Below the pieces are notes generated by a model that ran no database searches, had not been told where the DNA came from, and worked only from the letters and a program-made list of their open reading frames with translations. This document shows positions 27,453 to 35,478 of a stretch of 64,000 bases of DNA, one piece after another. The translations under genes and the position numbers were made by a program. Every line of letters starts with the position of its first letter. Position 1 is the first letter of the stretch. Where the stretch lies: positions 1 through 64,000 of the forward strand of contig NZ_JAPDDT010000024.1 of the NCBI RefSeq assembly GCF_025950235.1, read 5' to 3'. The stretch comes from Luteolibacter arcticus (GTDB taxonomy: Bacteria > Verrucomicrobiota > Verrucomicrobiia > Verrucomicrobiales > Akkermansiaceae).

Positions 27453-28076
27453 GTGCCCGATACTTCGCTCGAGTCCGCTCTCCGCGCCCGCGGCCTGTTG
27501 ATGGTCGCCGGCGTGGACGAGGCGGGCCGGGGTCCCTTGGCGGGTCCGGTTTCGGCTGCGGCAGTGATCCTTCCTGCCAAGTGGCGGTGCAAGGGGCTCG
27601 ATGACTCGAAGAAGCTGAGCCCGGCGAAGCGCGAGCAGTTTTACGCCAGGATCACCTCCGATGAGCGGGTGGCGTGGTGCGTCGCCTTCGCCGAGCCGGA
27701 CGAGATCGACCGGATCAATATCCTGCGCGCCACCCATGCTGCCATGGCGCGCGCGGTGGAAGGGCTCGCCCGCGCGGTCGATCATTGCCTGATCGATGGG
27801 CTGCGCTTGCCGGCTTTCCCATGGCCGCACGACGGCGTGGTAAAGGGGGATAGCAAGTCGCTGTCGATTGCCGCGGCCAGCGTCATCGCAAAGGTCACGC
27901 GTGACCGGCTGATGACGGAGGTGGCGCTGGAATTTCCGCAATACGGCTTTGAGCGGCACATGGGATATGGCACAAGGGAGCACCTCGAAGCGCTCCATCG
28001 CCATGGGCCTTGCCGCCATCATCGCCGCTCGTTTCAGCCCGTCGCTCAACTGCCGCTGCCGTTTGAGCCGGCGTGA
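27453..28076 (+). CDS. rnhB: Ribonuclease HII
   Basis: About 207 residues from GTG 27453; an ATG at 27501 would remove 16 residues. The catalytic acidic set is visible: GVDEAGRGPLAGPV (Asp, Glu), CLIDGLRL (Asp), and VKGDSKSLSIAAASVIAKVTR. It cleaves RNA in RNA-DNA hybrids and initiates removal of misincorporated ribonucleotides. The 3' end overlaps the yraN-like gene in another frame, a gene pair often adjacent in bacteria. Confidence 0.93.
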   Translation: MPDTSLESALRARGLLMVAGVDEAGRGPLAGPVSAAAVILPAKWRCKGLDDSKKLSPAKREQFYARITSDERVAWCVAFAEPDEIDRINILRATHAAMARAVEGLARAVDHCLIDGLRLPAFPWPHDGVVKGDSKSLSIAAASVIAKVTRDRLMTEVALEFPQYGFERHMGYGTREHLEALHRHGPCRHHRRSFQPVAQLPLPFEPA

Positions 28077-28446
28077 TGGCGAGGGGATTGGCTCCGCGGC
28101 GATTGGCTTGATGGGCGAGAAGATCGCCCGCGCCTGGCTGACGGCGAGCGGGGCGAAGGTGCTCTACCAGAACTTCAAGGCGCCGCGTGGCGGCGAGGTC
28201 GATATCGTGGCGCGCCATGGCAAGCTGCTGCTCTTCACCGAAGTGAAGACGCGTCGCGCCGGAGGGATGGTGGGCCGGCCGCTCGATGCCGTGGACCGGG
28301 AGAAGGAGAAGCTGATCGAACGCGGTGCCACCGAGTGGCTGCGGCTGCTCGGCACGCGCGAGGTTCCGTGGCGCTTCGACGTGATCGAGGTGATCCTGAC
28401 CGATGGGGAGAAGCCGCGGGTGCACCGGGTGGAGAATGCGTTCTAA
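28003..28446 (+). CDS. YraN/UPF0102-family endonuclease-like protein
   Basis: About 147 residues if started at ATG 28003, overlapping rnhB by 74 bases; a later ATG at 28111 removes the overlap but also most of the N-terminus before MGEKIARAWL. The family core is clear: GEKIARAWLTASGAKVLYQN, GEVDIVARHGKLLLFTEVKTRR with the Asp...Glu-x-Lys nuclease pattern. Members are Holliday-junction-resolvase-like proteins of uncertain role. The stop is followed immediately by a long palindrome. Confidence 0.85.
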   Translation: MGLAAIIAARFSPSLNCRCRLSRRDGEGIGSAAIGLMGEKIARAWLTASGAKVLYQNFKAPRGGEVDIVARHGKLLLFTEVKTRRAGGMVGRPLDAVDREKEKLIERGATEWLRLLGTREVPWRFDVIEVILTDGEKPRVHRVENAF

Positions 28447-28463
28447 CGTGGTCCGCATACCAG

Positions 28464-28561
28464 GTGGTCCGCACACTCCGTGTGCGGTTCGCCAGCCCGG
28501 GAAGCTGAGGGTGAAGTCCGCCACCCTCTCGCTTCCACCGCACACGGAGTGTGCGGACCAC
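28464..28561. repeat. Near-perfect 98-nt intergenic hairpin
   Basis: Arms 28464-28488 and 28537-28561 are perfect 25-base inverted repeats. Each arm is itself a short palindrome (CCGCACAC-TCC-GTGTGCGG). The loop continues the pairing with GAGGGTG and CACCCTC around an 8-base apex. The element lies between the yraN-like and DUF1802 genes on the same strand. No copy of this sequence was seen elsewhere in the window. Confidence 0.85.
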
Positions 28562-28605
28562 TCTTTGCCATTGAGTGCCGCCCGCCGCCCCGCTACCTCC
28601 GCCGC

Positions 28606-29175
28606 ATGGCAAGCGGCTTCAAGGAATGGCAGGTGGTGTGCGATGCGCTCGCGAGCGGCCGGCAGGCGATCATCTTGCGCAAGGGCGGCATCCACGAGGG
28701 CCGCGCCGGCTTCTCCTTCGCCGAGGAGAGCTTCTTCCTCTTTCCCACCCGCTTTCACAACCAGGACCAGTTCGTCCGCGAAGGCTCGATCGTGGCCAAG
28801 CCGGAGTGGACCATCGGCGAGACGATCACCATCACCCACCACGCCGAAGCACTGTGGGCGAAGACGCTGACCGATTGGGATCAGGTCGCCGCACTGGAGC
28901 CCTTCCACATCTGGACCGAGGAAACGATCCGCCAGCGCTTCGACTGGGAAGGGAAGGGAATGGCCAGCGGCAGCATCCACGTCGCGCTGGTGCGGGTCAG
29001 CGAACTCGCCCAGCCGTGGGAATTTCCCTACGAAGCGAAGTACGGCGGATGTCGTAGTTGGGTGACCATGCCGGAGCCGCCGGACGGTGCGCTTGGCGCC
29101 TCCAAGCCGGTGTTGGGAGATGATGAGTTCGCGACTTTTTTCGCGAAGGTCGGGGAGTTGTTGGGAGAGGGGTGA
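28606..29175 (+). CDS. DUF1802-family protein
   Basis: 189 residues from ATG 28606. It matches the DUF1802 pattern: FKEWQVVCDALASGRQAIIL, RKGGIHEG, FSFAEESFFLFPTRFHNQ, and a later WTEETIRQRFDWEG and VALVRVSELAQPW. No signal peptide; probably a soluble cytoplasmic protein. The biochemical role of the family is unknown to me. Confidence 0.8.
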   Translation: MASGFKEWQVVCDALASGRQAIILRKGGIHEGRAGFSFAEESFFLFPTRFHNQDQFVREGSIVAKPEWTIGETITITHHAEALWAKTLTDWDQVAALEPFHIWTEETIRQRFDWEGKGMASGSIHVALVRVSELAQPWEFPYEAKYGGCRSWVTMPEPPDGALGASKPVLGDDEFATFFAKVGELLGEG

Positions 29176-29235
29176 TCACTCGCCGACCTCGCGCTCTCGA
29201 CAAGGAGCAGGGCTTTTCGTTATCCGTCGGGTGCA

Positions 29236-29433
29236 ATGACCACCGGCGATGAAAACATTCGAGTGCTACAGGCTTCCATCGATCAGCTCTACACCAAGCT
29301 GATGCAGGTTTATTCCGATCAGGTGATCGCGAACATTGGCGACGCCGACGAGCGCAGCAGGGCCAAAGTCCATATTGCCGAGGAATGGGTGGAGTCCTAT
29401 AGCGCCGCCAAGGCGAAGGCTGCCGAACGTTGA
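29236..29433 (+). CDS. Small helical protein of unknown function
   Basis: 65 residues, highly charged and predicted almost entirely helical (VLQASIDQLYTKLMQVYSDQ, then EEWVESYSAAKAKAAER). Codon use is ordinary for the genome, with third positions mostly G or C, and ATG 29236 stands 60 bases after the DUF1802 stop. No recognised domain. The following 196 bases (29434-29629) contain no gene that I can support. Confidence 0.5.
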   Translation: MTTGDENIRVLQASIDQLYTKLMQVYSDQVIANIGDADERSRAKVHIAEEWVESYSAAKAKAAER

Positions 29434-29629
29434 GCGCGTGAGAACGCCACACCTTCGAGCGACGGCCGCCATGAAACAGGGGTGCCCGGCAGCAGGTATG
29501 AGAGACCGAACGGCCGGCAAAGGGTAGCCGGCACGTCCACCGCCATCAACCTTCTCCCTAGAGTGGCACCGTGATTGCGGCGGCAGGCCGAAAGCCACCG
29601 GCGTTGAACGCTGCTACCCGGAGCACTTG

Positions 29630-30007
29630 TTAGTTGAACTTGGAACTCACGAACTCGACCAGCTTCTCGTCGCTCATTTTGCTGGACGTGCTCTCCGTGG
29701 TCACCGTGTTCTTGAACTGCGGGGTGTCCGCGAGGTAGTGGATGAATTGCTCCTGCACCGTTCCAGTACCTGTGAGGTGAATTTCGTCTGCGTTCTGCAT
29801 GTAGCTGGTGATTTTCTCAAAGTATTGGCGGAGCAGTGTTTTCTCAAGATTGTTGGCGGCATTTTCGTTGGAGTTGCTGCCTGCGCCTTTGTTTTCGGCA
29901 TGGCCGAGCACCGAGAATTCCGTCGCCTCCGCATCCCGATATCCGACGATCGTGGCGTGGCGCGAATCGAGCCCTACGCCAAACTGCTTCTTCTGTTTTG
30001 CTGACAT
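29630..30007 (-). CDS. Small protein resembling bacterial eRF1-domain (baeRF-type) proteins
   Basis: 125 residues from ATG 30007 (MSAKQKKQFGVG). The order VGLDSRHATIVGY, an Asn/Gly-rich region (GAGSNSNENAANN), and MQNADEIHLTGTGTVQEQFIHYL recalls the C-terminal domain of archaeal/bacterial release-factor-like proteins, where a G-x-G loop follows a strand. This is weak similarity, not proof. Base composition is lower in G+C than its neighbours, suggesting acquisition. The stop TAA sits inside CTAACA. The gene is at the left edge of the accessory region. Confidence 0.55.
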   Translation of the reverse strand: MSAKQKKQFGVGLDSRHATIVGYRDAEATEFSVLGHAENKGAGSNSNENAANNLEKTLLRQYFEKITSYMQNADEIHLTGTGTVQEQFIHYLADTPQFKNTVTTESTSSKMSDEKLVEFVSSKFN

Positions 30008-30127
30008 GTCCGGAACCGGTAGTGCCGCTCCTGCAGTAAGCAACCGACGGTTTTTTCTACTGGCCGATAGCGTCAGCCTAAAATGGGTCGCCGTCCCAAG
30101 TATCGCCAAGTCGGTTTTTGAGTCCGG

Positions 30128-30487
30128 CTAAGGCAAATGCTCCGACAGGTCGGGATCGTCGATGACCTCCTCCCGGATGTCGGGCCACGCCTCAACAGCG
30201 GATCGCACCAGGTGCCTGGCAGATTCAATCTGGCGGAATCTGGTAGCGACACCGGCAACCGTCACGAAAGCCTTGGCCGCTGCCACGCGGTCATCGTCGC
30301 TGCCGTTGGCCAAGTGCGAGGCCAGTTCCTTCACCGTCTCCCATCGCTCAAGTCCGATGGCGCACCGAAGGCGAAGCCGGATGAACGGCGGCGCAGTCCG
30401 CTCCTCTGGCGGCAGTTCCGTTATGGCCTGCCATGCATCTTCCCACAATTCGAGATCGGCCAGTCGTTTCGCTTCTGTGATTGTCAC
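30128..30487 (-). CDS. TPR-like small protein of unknown function
   Basis: 119 residues, all helical, with one or two TPR-like hairpins (ADLELWEDAWQAITELPPEE, RCAIGLERWETVKELASHL). No signal peptide. It may serve as a protein-interaction module; no partner is apparent. It lies upstream of the eRF1-domain-like gene on the same strand, with a 120-base gap. From 30488 to 30703 no gene is supported. Confidence 0.6.
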   Translation of the reverse strand: MTITEAKRLADLELWEDAWQAITELPPEERTAPPFIRLRLRCAIGLERWETVKELASHLANGSDDDRVAAAKAFVTVAGVATRFRQIESARHLVRSAVEAWPDIREEVIDDPDLSEHLP

Positions 30488-30703
30488 GCCGAAGCCTAGC
30501 GTGCCTGAACGAATGGCGCAACGTGGTGGTCGTCGAAGTCATCGCGCTTCTTGGCGGGTGCGCCCGGTAGGGAAGTATTGTCTCTCCTTGCTCAGGAACC
30601 AATGGAAGACGTTCATCGAATGCTCCCAATCACCAACCCGGCACTGGGCCAGCGATTGAGCAGGAAAAGCGGCCCGTGGTGCGAACCCCTTCTTTTCAAG
30701 GAG

Positions 30704-30774
30704 CAGTCCCGACGGGAATCGAACCTATACTAACGACCTCGGCGGCCCTCGTCCTGTCCGTGGACTACGGGACC
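30704..30774 (-). pseudogene. Decayed tRNA-Arg(CCG) copy
   Basis: Aligned with the intact tRNAs at 33157-33228 and 35276-35347 this copy is recognisable over its whole length. It has a one-base deletion in the D loop, an anticodon loop reading CGCCGAG (the invariant U33 replaced by G), a mismatch in the anticodon stem and an A-C mismatch in the T stem. The acceptor stem and the 26 bases of 5' leader are preserved. It is probably non-functional and marks the left end of the tRNA-bounded region. Confidence 0.8.
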
Positions 30775-30927
30775 GTTGTGGGAAACGCGGTGAGGCGTCT
30801 TGCACGGTCGTGAGACCCTCCCTGCGAGGCCCCGTGCCTCATCATCTGAGGTAAGTCCTCATGGAAAGAGGAGGCTTGGCAAATGCAGGCGCTCGTCCAT
30901 CGGGCGAATCTGCCCGTCAGCCGGGCG

Positions 30928-33009
30928 CTACTCGAGACGGAACCACGCAGTGCCGTTGCTCTGGATCTGCGCGCGCTCCCACCGCGAGTTTAGCCTGATG
31001 GTGAGCGAGCCGTCGATGGTCTCGCTTCCCGCACCGTCGATCGTCACTGCGTTCAGGCTCGAATCGATTTTCTTGAACACGTAGATTCGCCCGGGCATCC
31101 CGGTGGCGTTCGCAGGTGGCAGCACGAATGAGAATGCTCCACCGCTTGCATTCCCAAGCATCGTGTGGTCATCGATGAGAGGGGTATAGGTCGTGGTCTT
31201 GGTCACGATGCCCAGGGATTGACCGGTCCCGAAGACGCGCCATCGCAATGATGAATTGCCGAGGCTCATTCCGCTGTATCCCGGATAGATTCCAGACATG
31301 CCATCCTGGGCAGAGAACGAAAAAAAAGTGGCAGCCCCTCGCTTGAATGTCATCACCCGGGAAAGGGAATCGATGTTCCAATAGTCATCCGTGCCGGTGA
31401 GCACATAGTCCTGAATCCGAAGGCCCTTCGCCACCGCGAGTTGGTTCTTGAAAAGCCATGCTGGCGTCGAGTTCGGCTCGGCCATGGCTTGGATCAAGCG
31501 ATCCGGCCCGGCAGCCCCGAGCTGCTCGTGCCCGAGTGGCAGGACTGACCAAATGTGCTGGTTTCGCAGGCGGTGGCCCTTGGCATTGAGGTGCACGTTG
31601 TCCCCCATCACCTCCATGGCAGCCGCGTTGGCGAAGCTCGCGCCAAAGAGCGAGTTGATGTCGATGAACGCCTCGTTGGCCTCGAGCGCCCATGCCCTCT
31701 GGGCATCTGCCTGGGCCGAGCAAAGGGCATCCTCTCCGCTCGATGGGTTGCGCGAAACCTGCACGAAGTCGCAGTCCGCATGGGCGGCCATGAGGCGGGA
31801 GTAGTAGGTGCGCCAGTTGCCGCCACTTTGCCAATTCGCGCCATCATCGGCCCACATGGAAAAGACGACGTCCGGTGCGAGCCATTTCCAGATGGGATTG
31901 AGAATCGTGGCCGGGGTTTGCAAGGAGTGCGTGAGCTCGAGTCCGCCGCCGGTAGCCAACAGCGTCCGGACCTCGGTCACGCCGCCCCCTATGGTGGGGA
32001 AGATGGCGCCGCAAATGATATCCACATTTCCGCCCGCGACGGCGTCCACCACCAGGCGGAAGGGTGGATAGCCGGAGATGGGGAGATTGTATTCCCGTAC
32101 CACTCCTGTCGGCACGGCGACCTTGTTGCCCGCGCCGTCCCTGGTGGCATCTATCGCCGGGTCCAGCACGACTGTGACTCCCGCCAACGATTTTGATTGA
32201 AGCCGGAACGTGCCCGCGCCGGGCCGGGCGATGTAGATTACCGCAGCCTTGTTCCCCTGGGTGTAGCCATTGGCCCCCGTCAACCCGTCGGGCACGAACT
32301 CGCCTGCGCTGCCTGGGGCGAACCGTTGGAGTGTCCCATTGACCCACGAAGCGAAATCAGAGGTCACATTGGTCACCGCTCCTGTCTTGAGACTTTCCGC
32401 GACGGTGAGTCCGATGAAGCCGCGCTTGGCCATCAATGGGCCGACATCGAGGCCGCTCGCCATCGAGTCTCCGACGGCAGCGATGCGCAGCGGCAGCCCT
32501 GACGCGATCTTCTCCAGCGCATGGGGTGTGCCGAGAAGCGGTGGGGCATGGACCGGTGAATCTGCGATGCCCCCGGCCTGGATGGCGGCCCGCGCCTCGC
32601 TCTCCTGTGCCGCATTCATCGCCTGCAATGCCGCCAGCAAATTGGCGGCGGTCACGCTCGCGTCGCTGCCGGCAGGTCCCACGGGGCCGGCAGGCGCGGC
32701 ATTGCCGGGGTCTCCGTCATCGCGAAGCCGGTAGTATGCCCTCGAAAGATTGCGGGTTCGGGCAAGGACGGATACCTGGCCGCCGGTGCCCTTCACCGAG
32801 TATCCTTCGTTATCCCAAGTCGCCATGTCGGCGCTAATCTGGACCTGGTAGTATTTGGCGGGTTCCGACGGGAAAACAAGTTCCACTGCCCCATGAATGC
32901 CGGGAGTGAAACCCAGCACCTGACCCACCATGATCGGGTCGGCGAGCGAGATTCCGGAGACCGCGACGAGACAAGGCAACAGGCGCCGGAGTAGCGGGAC
33001 AATACGCAT
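30928..33009 (-). CDS. Exported SGNH/GDSL hydrolase with collagen-like linker and phage-tail-fibre-like C-terminus
   Basis: 693 residues. Signal peptide (PLLRRLLPCLVAVSGISLAD), a beta domain (about 40-95), a short collagen-like stretch (AGPVGPAG, 107-114), then an SGNH hydrolase: Ser182 in AVGDSMASG and a DNVH block late in the domain. The last 80 residues (DDHTMLGNASGGAFSFVLPP, IDGAGSETIDGS, IQSNGTAWFRLE) strongly resemble the terminal modules of phage tail fibres. It is probably a secreted esterase acting on acetylated glycans, or a phage-derived depolymerase. It sits between the decayed and the first intact tRNA-Arg. Confidence 0.75.
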   Translation of the reverse strand: MRIVPLLRRLLPCLVAVSGISLADPIMVGQVLGFTPGIHGAVELVFPSEPAKYYQVQISADMATWDNEGYSVKGTGGQVSVLARTRNLSRAYYRLRDDGDPGNAAPAGPVGPAGSDASVTAANLLAALQAMNAAQESEARAAIQAGGIADSPVHAPPLLGTPHALEKIASGLPLRIAAVGDSMASGLDVGPLMAKRGFIGLTVAESLKTGAVTNVTSDFASWVNGTLQRFAPGSAGEFVPDGLTGANGYTQGNKAAVIYIARPGAGTFRLQSKSLAGVTVVLDPAIDATRDGAGNKVAVPTGVVREYNLPISGYPPFRLVVDAVAGGNVDIICGAIFPTIGGGVTEVRTLLATGGGLELTHSLQTPATILNPIWKWLAPDVVFSMWADDGANWQSGGNWRTYYSRLMAAHADCDFVQVSRNPSSGEDALCSAQADAQRAWALEANEAFIDINSLFGASFANAAAMEVMGDNVHLNAKGHRLRNQHIWSVLPLGHEQLGAAGPDRLIQAMAEPNSTPAWLFKNQLAVAKGLRIQDYVLTGTDDYWNIDSLSRVMTFKRGAATFFSFSAQDGMSGIYPGYSGMSLGNSSLRWRVFGTGQSLGIVTKTTTYTPLIDDHTMLGNASGGAFSFVLPPANATGMPGRIYVFKKIDSSLNAVTIDGAGSETIDGSLTIRLNSRWERAQIQSNGTAWFRLE

Positions 33010-33156
33010 CGGGGGGGAAGCAACGCGAAGCAGGGTTCGTAATTCAATCCCGAAGTCCGGTTTCGGGCGGCAAATCCCAGGGCGATGCCGCCGGCTCCCC
33101 GGTTGGTGTGGCCGGAATCCGTTGTGGCTTTGAGAAAGGCCCGTAGTTTCAAAAAG

Positions 33157-33228
33157 TAGTCCCGACAGGAATCGAACCTGTACCTACGGCTTCGGAGGCC
33201 ATCGTCCTATCCGTTGGACTACGGGACC
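33157..33228 (-). tRNA. tRNA-Arg (anticodon CCG), copy 1
   Basis: 72 nt without encoded CCA. Acceptor stem GGTCCCG/CGGGACT (G1-U72 wobble), D stem GTCC/GGAC, anticodon stem ATGGC/GCCGT around loop CTCCGAA (anticodon CCG, reading CGG), T stem ACAGG/CCTGT with loop TTCGATT. Identical to the copy at 35276-35347, including at least 36 bases of 5' leader; the 3' flanks differ. A T-run follows the 3' end and may terminate transcription. Confidence 0.95.
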
Positions 33229-33296
33229 GTTGTGGGAAACGCGGTGAGGCGTCTCGCGCGGCGGTGGGAAGGTAGCGGGGCGGGATGTTTGGCGAA

Positions 33297-33605
33297 TCAG
33301 ACCGGATGGAGAGGCTGGATGAGGGCGAGTTGAGCTGCCTTCTCGCGCGCCGTCTTTTCCATTTCGTAGGCCATTTGGAGGCGGAGGAAGTAGCCGGGGC
33401 TGACACTGTAGAACTTGCCGAGCCGGAGATCGTATTCAGGGGTGCAACGGCGGCGGCCTTTTTTCATCTGGGTGAGATGGCTGGCGGGGATGCCGGTGGC
33501 TTCCGCAACGCGTGCCTGCGCCAGCTCCCCATCCTCGAGGATCTCGCGGAGGGCCTCAGCGAAGTAATTCTGGAGCGGCAGGAGCCGCGGGGACTTGGCT
33601 TTCAT
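33297..33605 (-). CDS. XRE-family HTH regulator, HigA antitoxin-like
   Basis: 102 residues. The N-terminal half is an HTH of the HigA/VapI type (ALREILEDGELAQARVAEAT, GIPASHLTQMKKGRRRCTP), followed by the family's C-terminal LGKFYSVSPGYFLRLQMAYEME. In HigBA modules the toxin lies next to the antitoxin; the adjacent gene (33612-34028) does not look like HigB, so this is either a solitary antitoxin-type repressor or part of a new pair. It lies between the two intact tRNA-Arg genes. Confidence 0.82.
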   Translation of the reverse strand: MKAKSPRLLPLQNYFAEALREILEDGELAQARVAEATGIPASHLTQMKKGRRRCTPEYDLRLGKFYSVSPGYFLRLQMAYEMEKTAREKAAQLALIQPLHPV

Positions 33606-33611
33606 GTCAGC

Positions 33612-34028
33612 TCAGGCGTTAGGTGGGATGGTTGGGTTCTGCTGGCCCGGATGGCTTGTGAGTTCGTCGAGCCACCACGCTACCGACTCCTGTGCTTCCT
33701 CAATCGACTTTCGAGCATCGGAGCTACATGAACCATATGGCTCATCCGCTGCAAGGTCCTTGGCCGCTTTCCTGGCGAGCCTCAAAAACTCGGAATGAAT
33801 CTTGCCAGATAGCGCTACGGTGAAAGCGTCAAAGTCGTTTTCGAGCTTTAAGGCGTCTGCTGGCGAGAGAATCGAGCAGCGCTTGTTAATTTCAACGCCT
33901 GCTGCAACCCCGGCGTAGTGTTCAGCGGCATTATTGGCCCACTCGTTCGGATTCGTCCGTCGACGGTTGGCCGCTCCTGTCGCCGAAGTAATACCGAATG
34001 CGGAAAGGATTTTCTGTAGGAGGGTCAT
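33612..34028 (-). CDS. Unknown protein upstream of the HigA-like gene
   Basis: 138 residues. The N-terminus is basic (MTLLQKILSAFGITSAT, then NRRRTNPNEW), followed by helical segments with Cys (EINKRCSILSPADALKLEND) and a Pro/Asn-rich tail. No recognised domain. Only six bases separate it from the HigA-like gene, so the two are probably co-transcribed and could form a toxin-antitoxin-like pair. G+C content is lower than in the flanking backbone. Confidence 0.55.
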   Translation of the reverse strand: MTLLQKILSAFGITSATGAANRRRTNPNEWANNAAEHYAGVAAGVEINKRCSILSPADALKLENDFDAFTVALSGKIHSEFLRLARKAAKDLAADEPYGSCSSDARKSIEEAQESVAWWLDELTSHPGQQNPTIPPNA

Positions 34029-34462
34029 ACGGGAGAGTCTGTCTGGACGACGCCGAACATTCCTACCTGCTGCAACTCAAACCAGCCGTCCGGCTCGCCG
34101 CCTCTCGGCTTGGTTACAGGCGGAGGCAGGACTGATTAAATACACTCGCCAGCGGTTAGACTGCCACGTCCCTCCATGCAATATCGAAGTGCCACGAGGC
34201 ACACTGGTAGGGAAGGTGCCGCCGCGCGGGCGAGTCGATTTCCAGCGAGCAGCGTATCCCAACACCGTTGGCAGCTTCCCCACCGCCCGCGCCGGCGTCC
34301 CGCGCTCAATCCAGCCGGTAGACGTCCGGCTCGCCGCCGGTCCTCTTCATCGCTGGCGGTGGCGAGCCCTAAACGGTTTCCTAGGAGGCGTGGCTGGTGC
34401 TGCGCAATTGAAGGTCTCGAAAAATAGTGCGTCCCGCGCTACTTTCGATAGCCCTCTGAAGC
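34029..34462. other. Gene-free stretch in the tRNA-bounded region
   Basis: About 430 bases between divergent genes. The open frames here overlap one another on both strands, have poor codon use and match nothing I recognise. Two loosely similar segments (CCAGCCGTCCGGCTCGCCGCC near 34082 and a related string near 34312) suggest decayed repeated sequence. The promoters of the flanking genes must lie here, but none is clear. Confidence 0.4.
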
Positions 34463-35173
34463 ATGCGTCTCTTTCGCTATTTCGATTCGGTGGGTGCTCT
34501 TCGAACGCTTGAGGACAAACGCCTGCGGGTTGGGCGAATCCACGCGTTGAACGATCCCTTCGAGTGCTTGCCCGGGCTTGTTGGGATTCGCCCGGAAGGC
34601 GAAGCTATCGCGGACTACATAATGCGGAAATTCGTAGGGGTTTTGAGTGAGTCTGCTGGGGTGATTTGCTTTAGCGATAATGCGAGAGAGTCAGTGCTCT
34701 GGTCCCATTATGCGGATCATCATCGAGGGATTGTGTTGGAATTCGAAGTGACCGACGATCCGTCTAAGTGCATCAAGATGGAGTATTCAGACGAGCGCCT
34801 ATCCGTTGACTACGCTTCGTTCTACGGCGAGGGCGGGCGTGAATACTTTGATCCCATTTTTAAGAAGCTCTCGTCGCGGAAATCGACAGGTTGGGCTTAC
34901 GAAAAAGAGTATCGGCTCTACCAGAGTCTGGCCGAATGCAAGATTGGCGGGGGCTTCTACTTTTGCCCCATCCCTCCTTTCTGCGTTCGCCGCGTCATCA
35001 TCGGATGGCGGAGCAAGGTAGAGACGAGCTATGTTGAGCGGGTGCTCTCGCACAATGGATGGAGCCACTGTGTCGTGACTCGCGCGAAAGTGAGCCCTGA
35101 GAGCTTCCTCATTGATTACGATACCACCGAAAGGGAGGTCTCATCTGACGCCGAGAAACTGGGAGACGACTAG
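34463..35173 (+). CDS. DUF2971-family protein
   Basis: 236 residues. DUF2971 hallmarks are present in order: LFRYFDSVGALRTLEDKRL, the IHALNDPFE box, ICFSDNARESVLWSHYADH, HRGIVLEFE and STGWAYEKEYRLYQ. The function is unknown; such genes are common in accessory islands and near phage-related genes. G+C content is visibly lower than that of the backbone, consistent with recent transfer. It ends about 100 bases before the second intact tRNA-Arg. Confidence 0.85.
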   Translation: MRLFRYFDSVGALRTLEDKRLRVGRIHALNDPFECLPGLVGIRPEGEAIADYIMRKFVGVLSESAGVICFSDNARESVLWSHYADHHRGIVLEFEVTDDPSKCIKMEYSDERLSVDYASFYGEGGREYFDPIFKKLSSRKSTGWAYEKEYRLYQSLAECKIGGGFYFCPIPPFCVRRVIIGWRSKVETSYVERVLSHNGWSHCVVTRAKVSPESFLIDYDTTEREVSSDAEKLGDD

Positions 35174-35275
35174 CCGAACGGTAAAGTCTTCCTTGGATTC
35201 GTTCCCGGTCCTGTTCCCATTCGGGCCTGCGGAGTTTGGTTTAAGCTCCGCAAGTTGCTCATTTGCAATGAGAAG

Positions 35276-35347
35276 TAGTCCCGACAGGAATCGAACCTGT
35301 ACCTACGGCTTCGGAGGCCATCGTCCTATCCGTTGGACTACGGGACC
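35276..35347 (-). tRNA. tRNA-Arg (anticodon CCG), copy 2
   Basis: Same 72-nt sequence and fold as the copy at 33157-33228. The 5' leader (35348 onward: GTTGTGGGAAACGCGGTGAG on the plus strand) is shared with copy 1 and, for 26 bases, with the decayed copy. The 3' side differs from both. This is probably the ancestral locus, because the next gene on its leader side (KH protein) belongs to the backbone. Confidence 0.95.
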
Positions 35348-35478
35348 GTTGTGGGAAACGCGGTGAGGCGTCTCGCGCGGCGGGCGGGAAGGTAGCGGGG
35401 GGCGGCGCGGGTTGGCAAGGAGAACCTCCGGAGCAGGGAGCAGGTAGCGGGTAGCCGGGACCTGCGGACCTTTGGCGG

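Noticed and set aside
29434-29629. Structured RNA or riboswitch in the gap after the 65-residue gene
   Set aside because: A few short complementary words exist but none forms a recognisable RNA family, and the downstream gene is on the opposite strand.
33149-33406. Short frames ending in the tRNA region (also near 35259-35633)
   Set aside because: These are translations of the tRNA-Arg sequence and leader, a known source of spurious small proteins.
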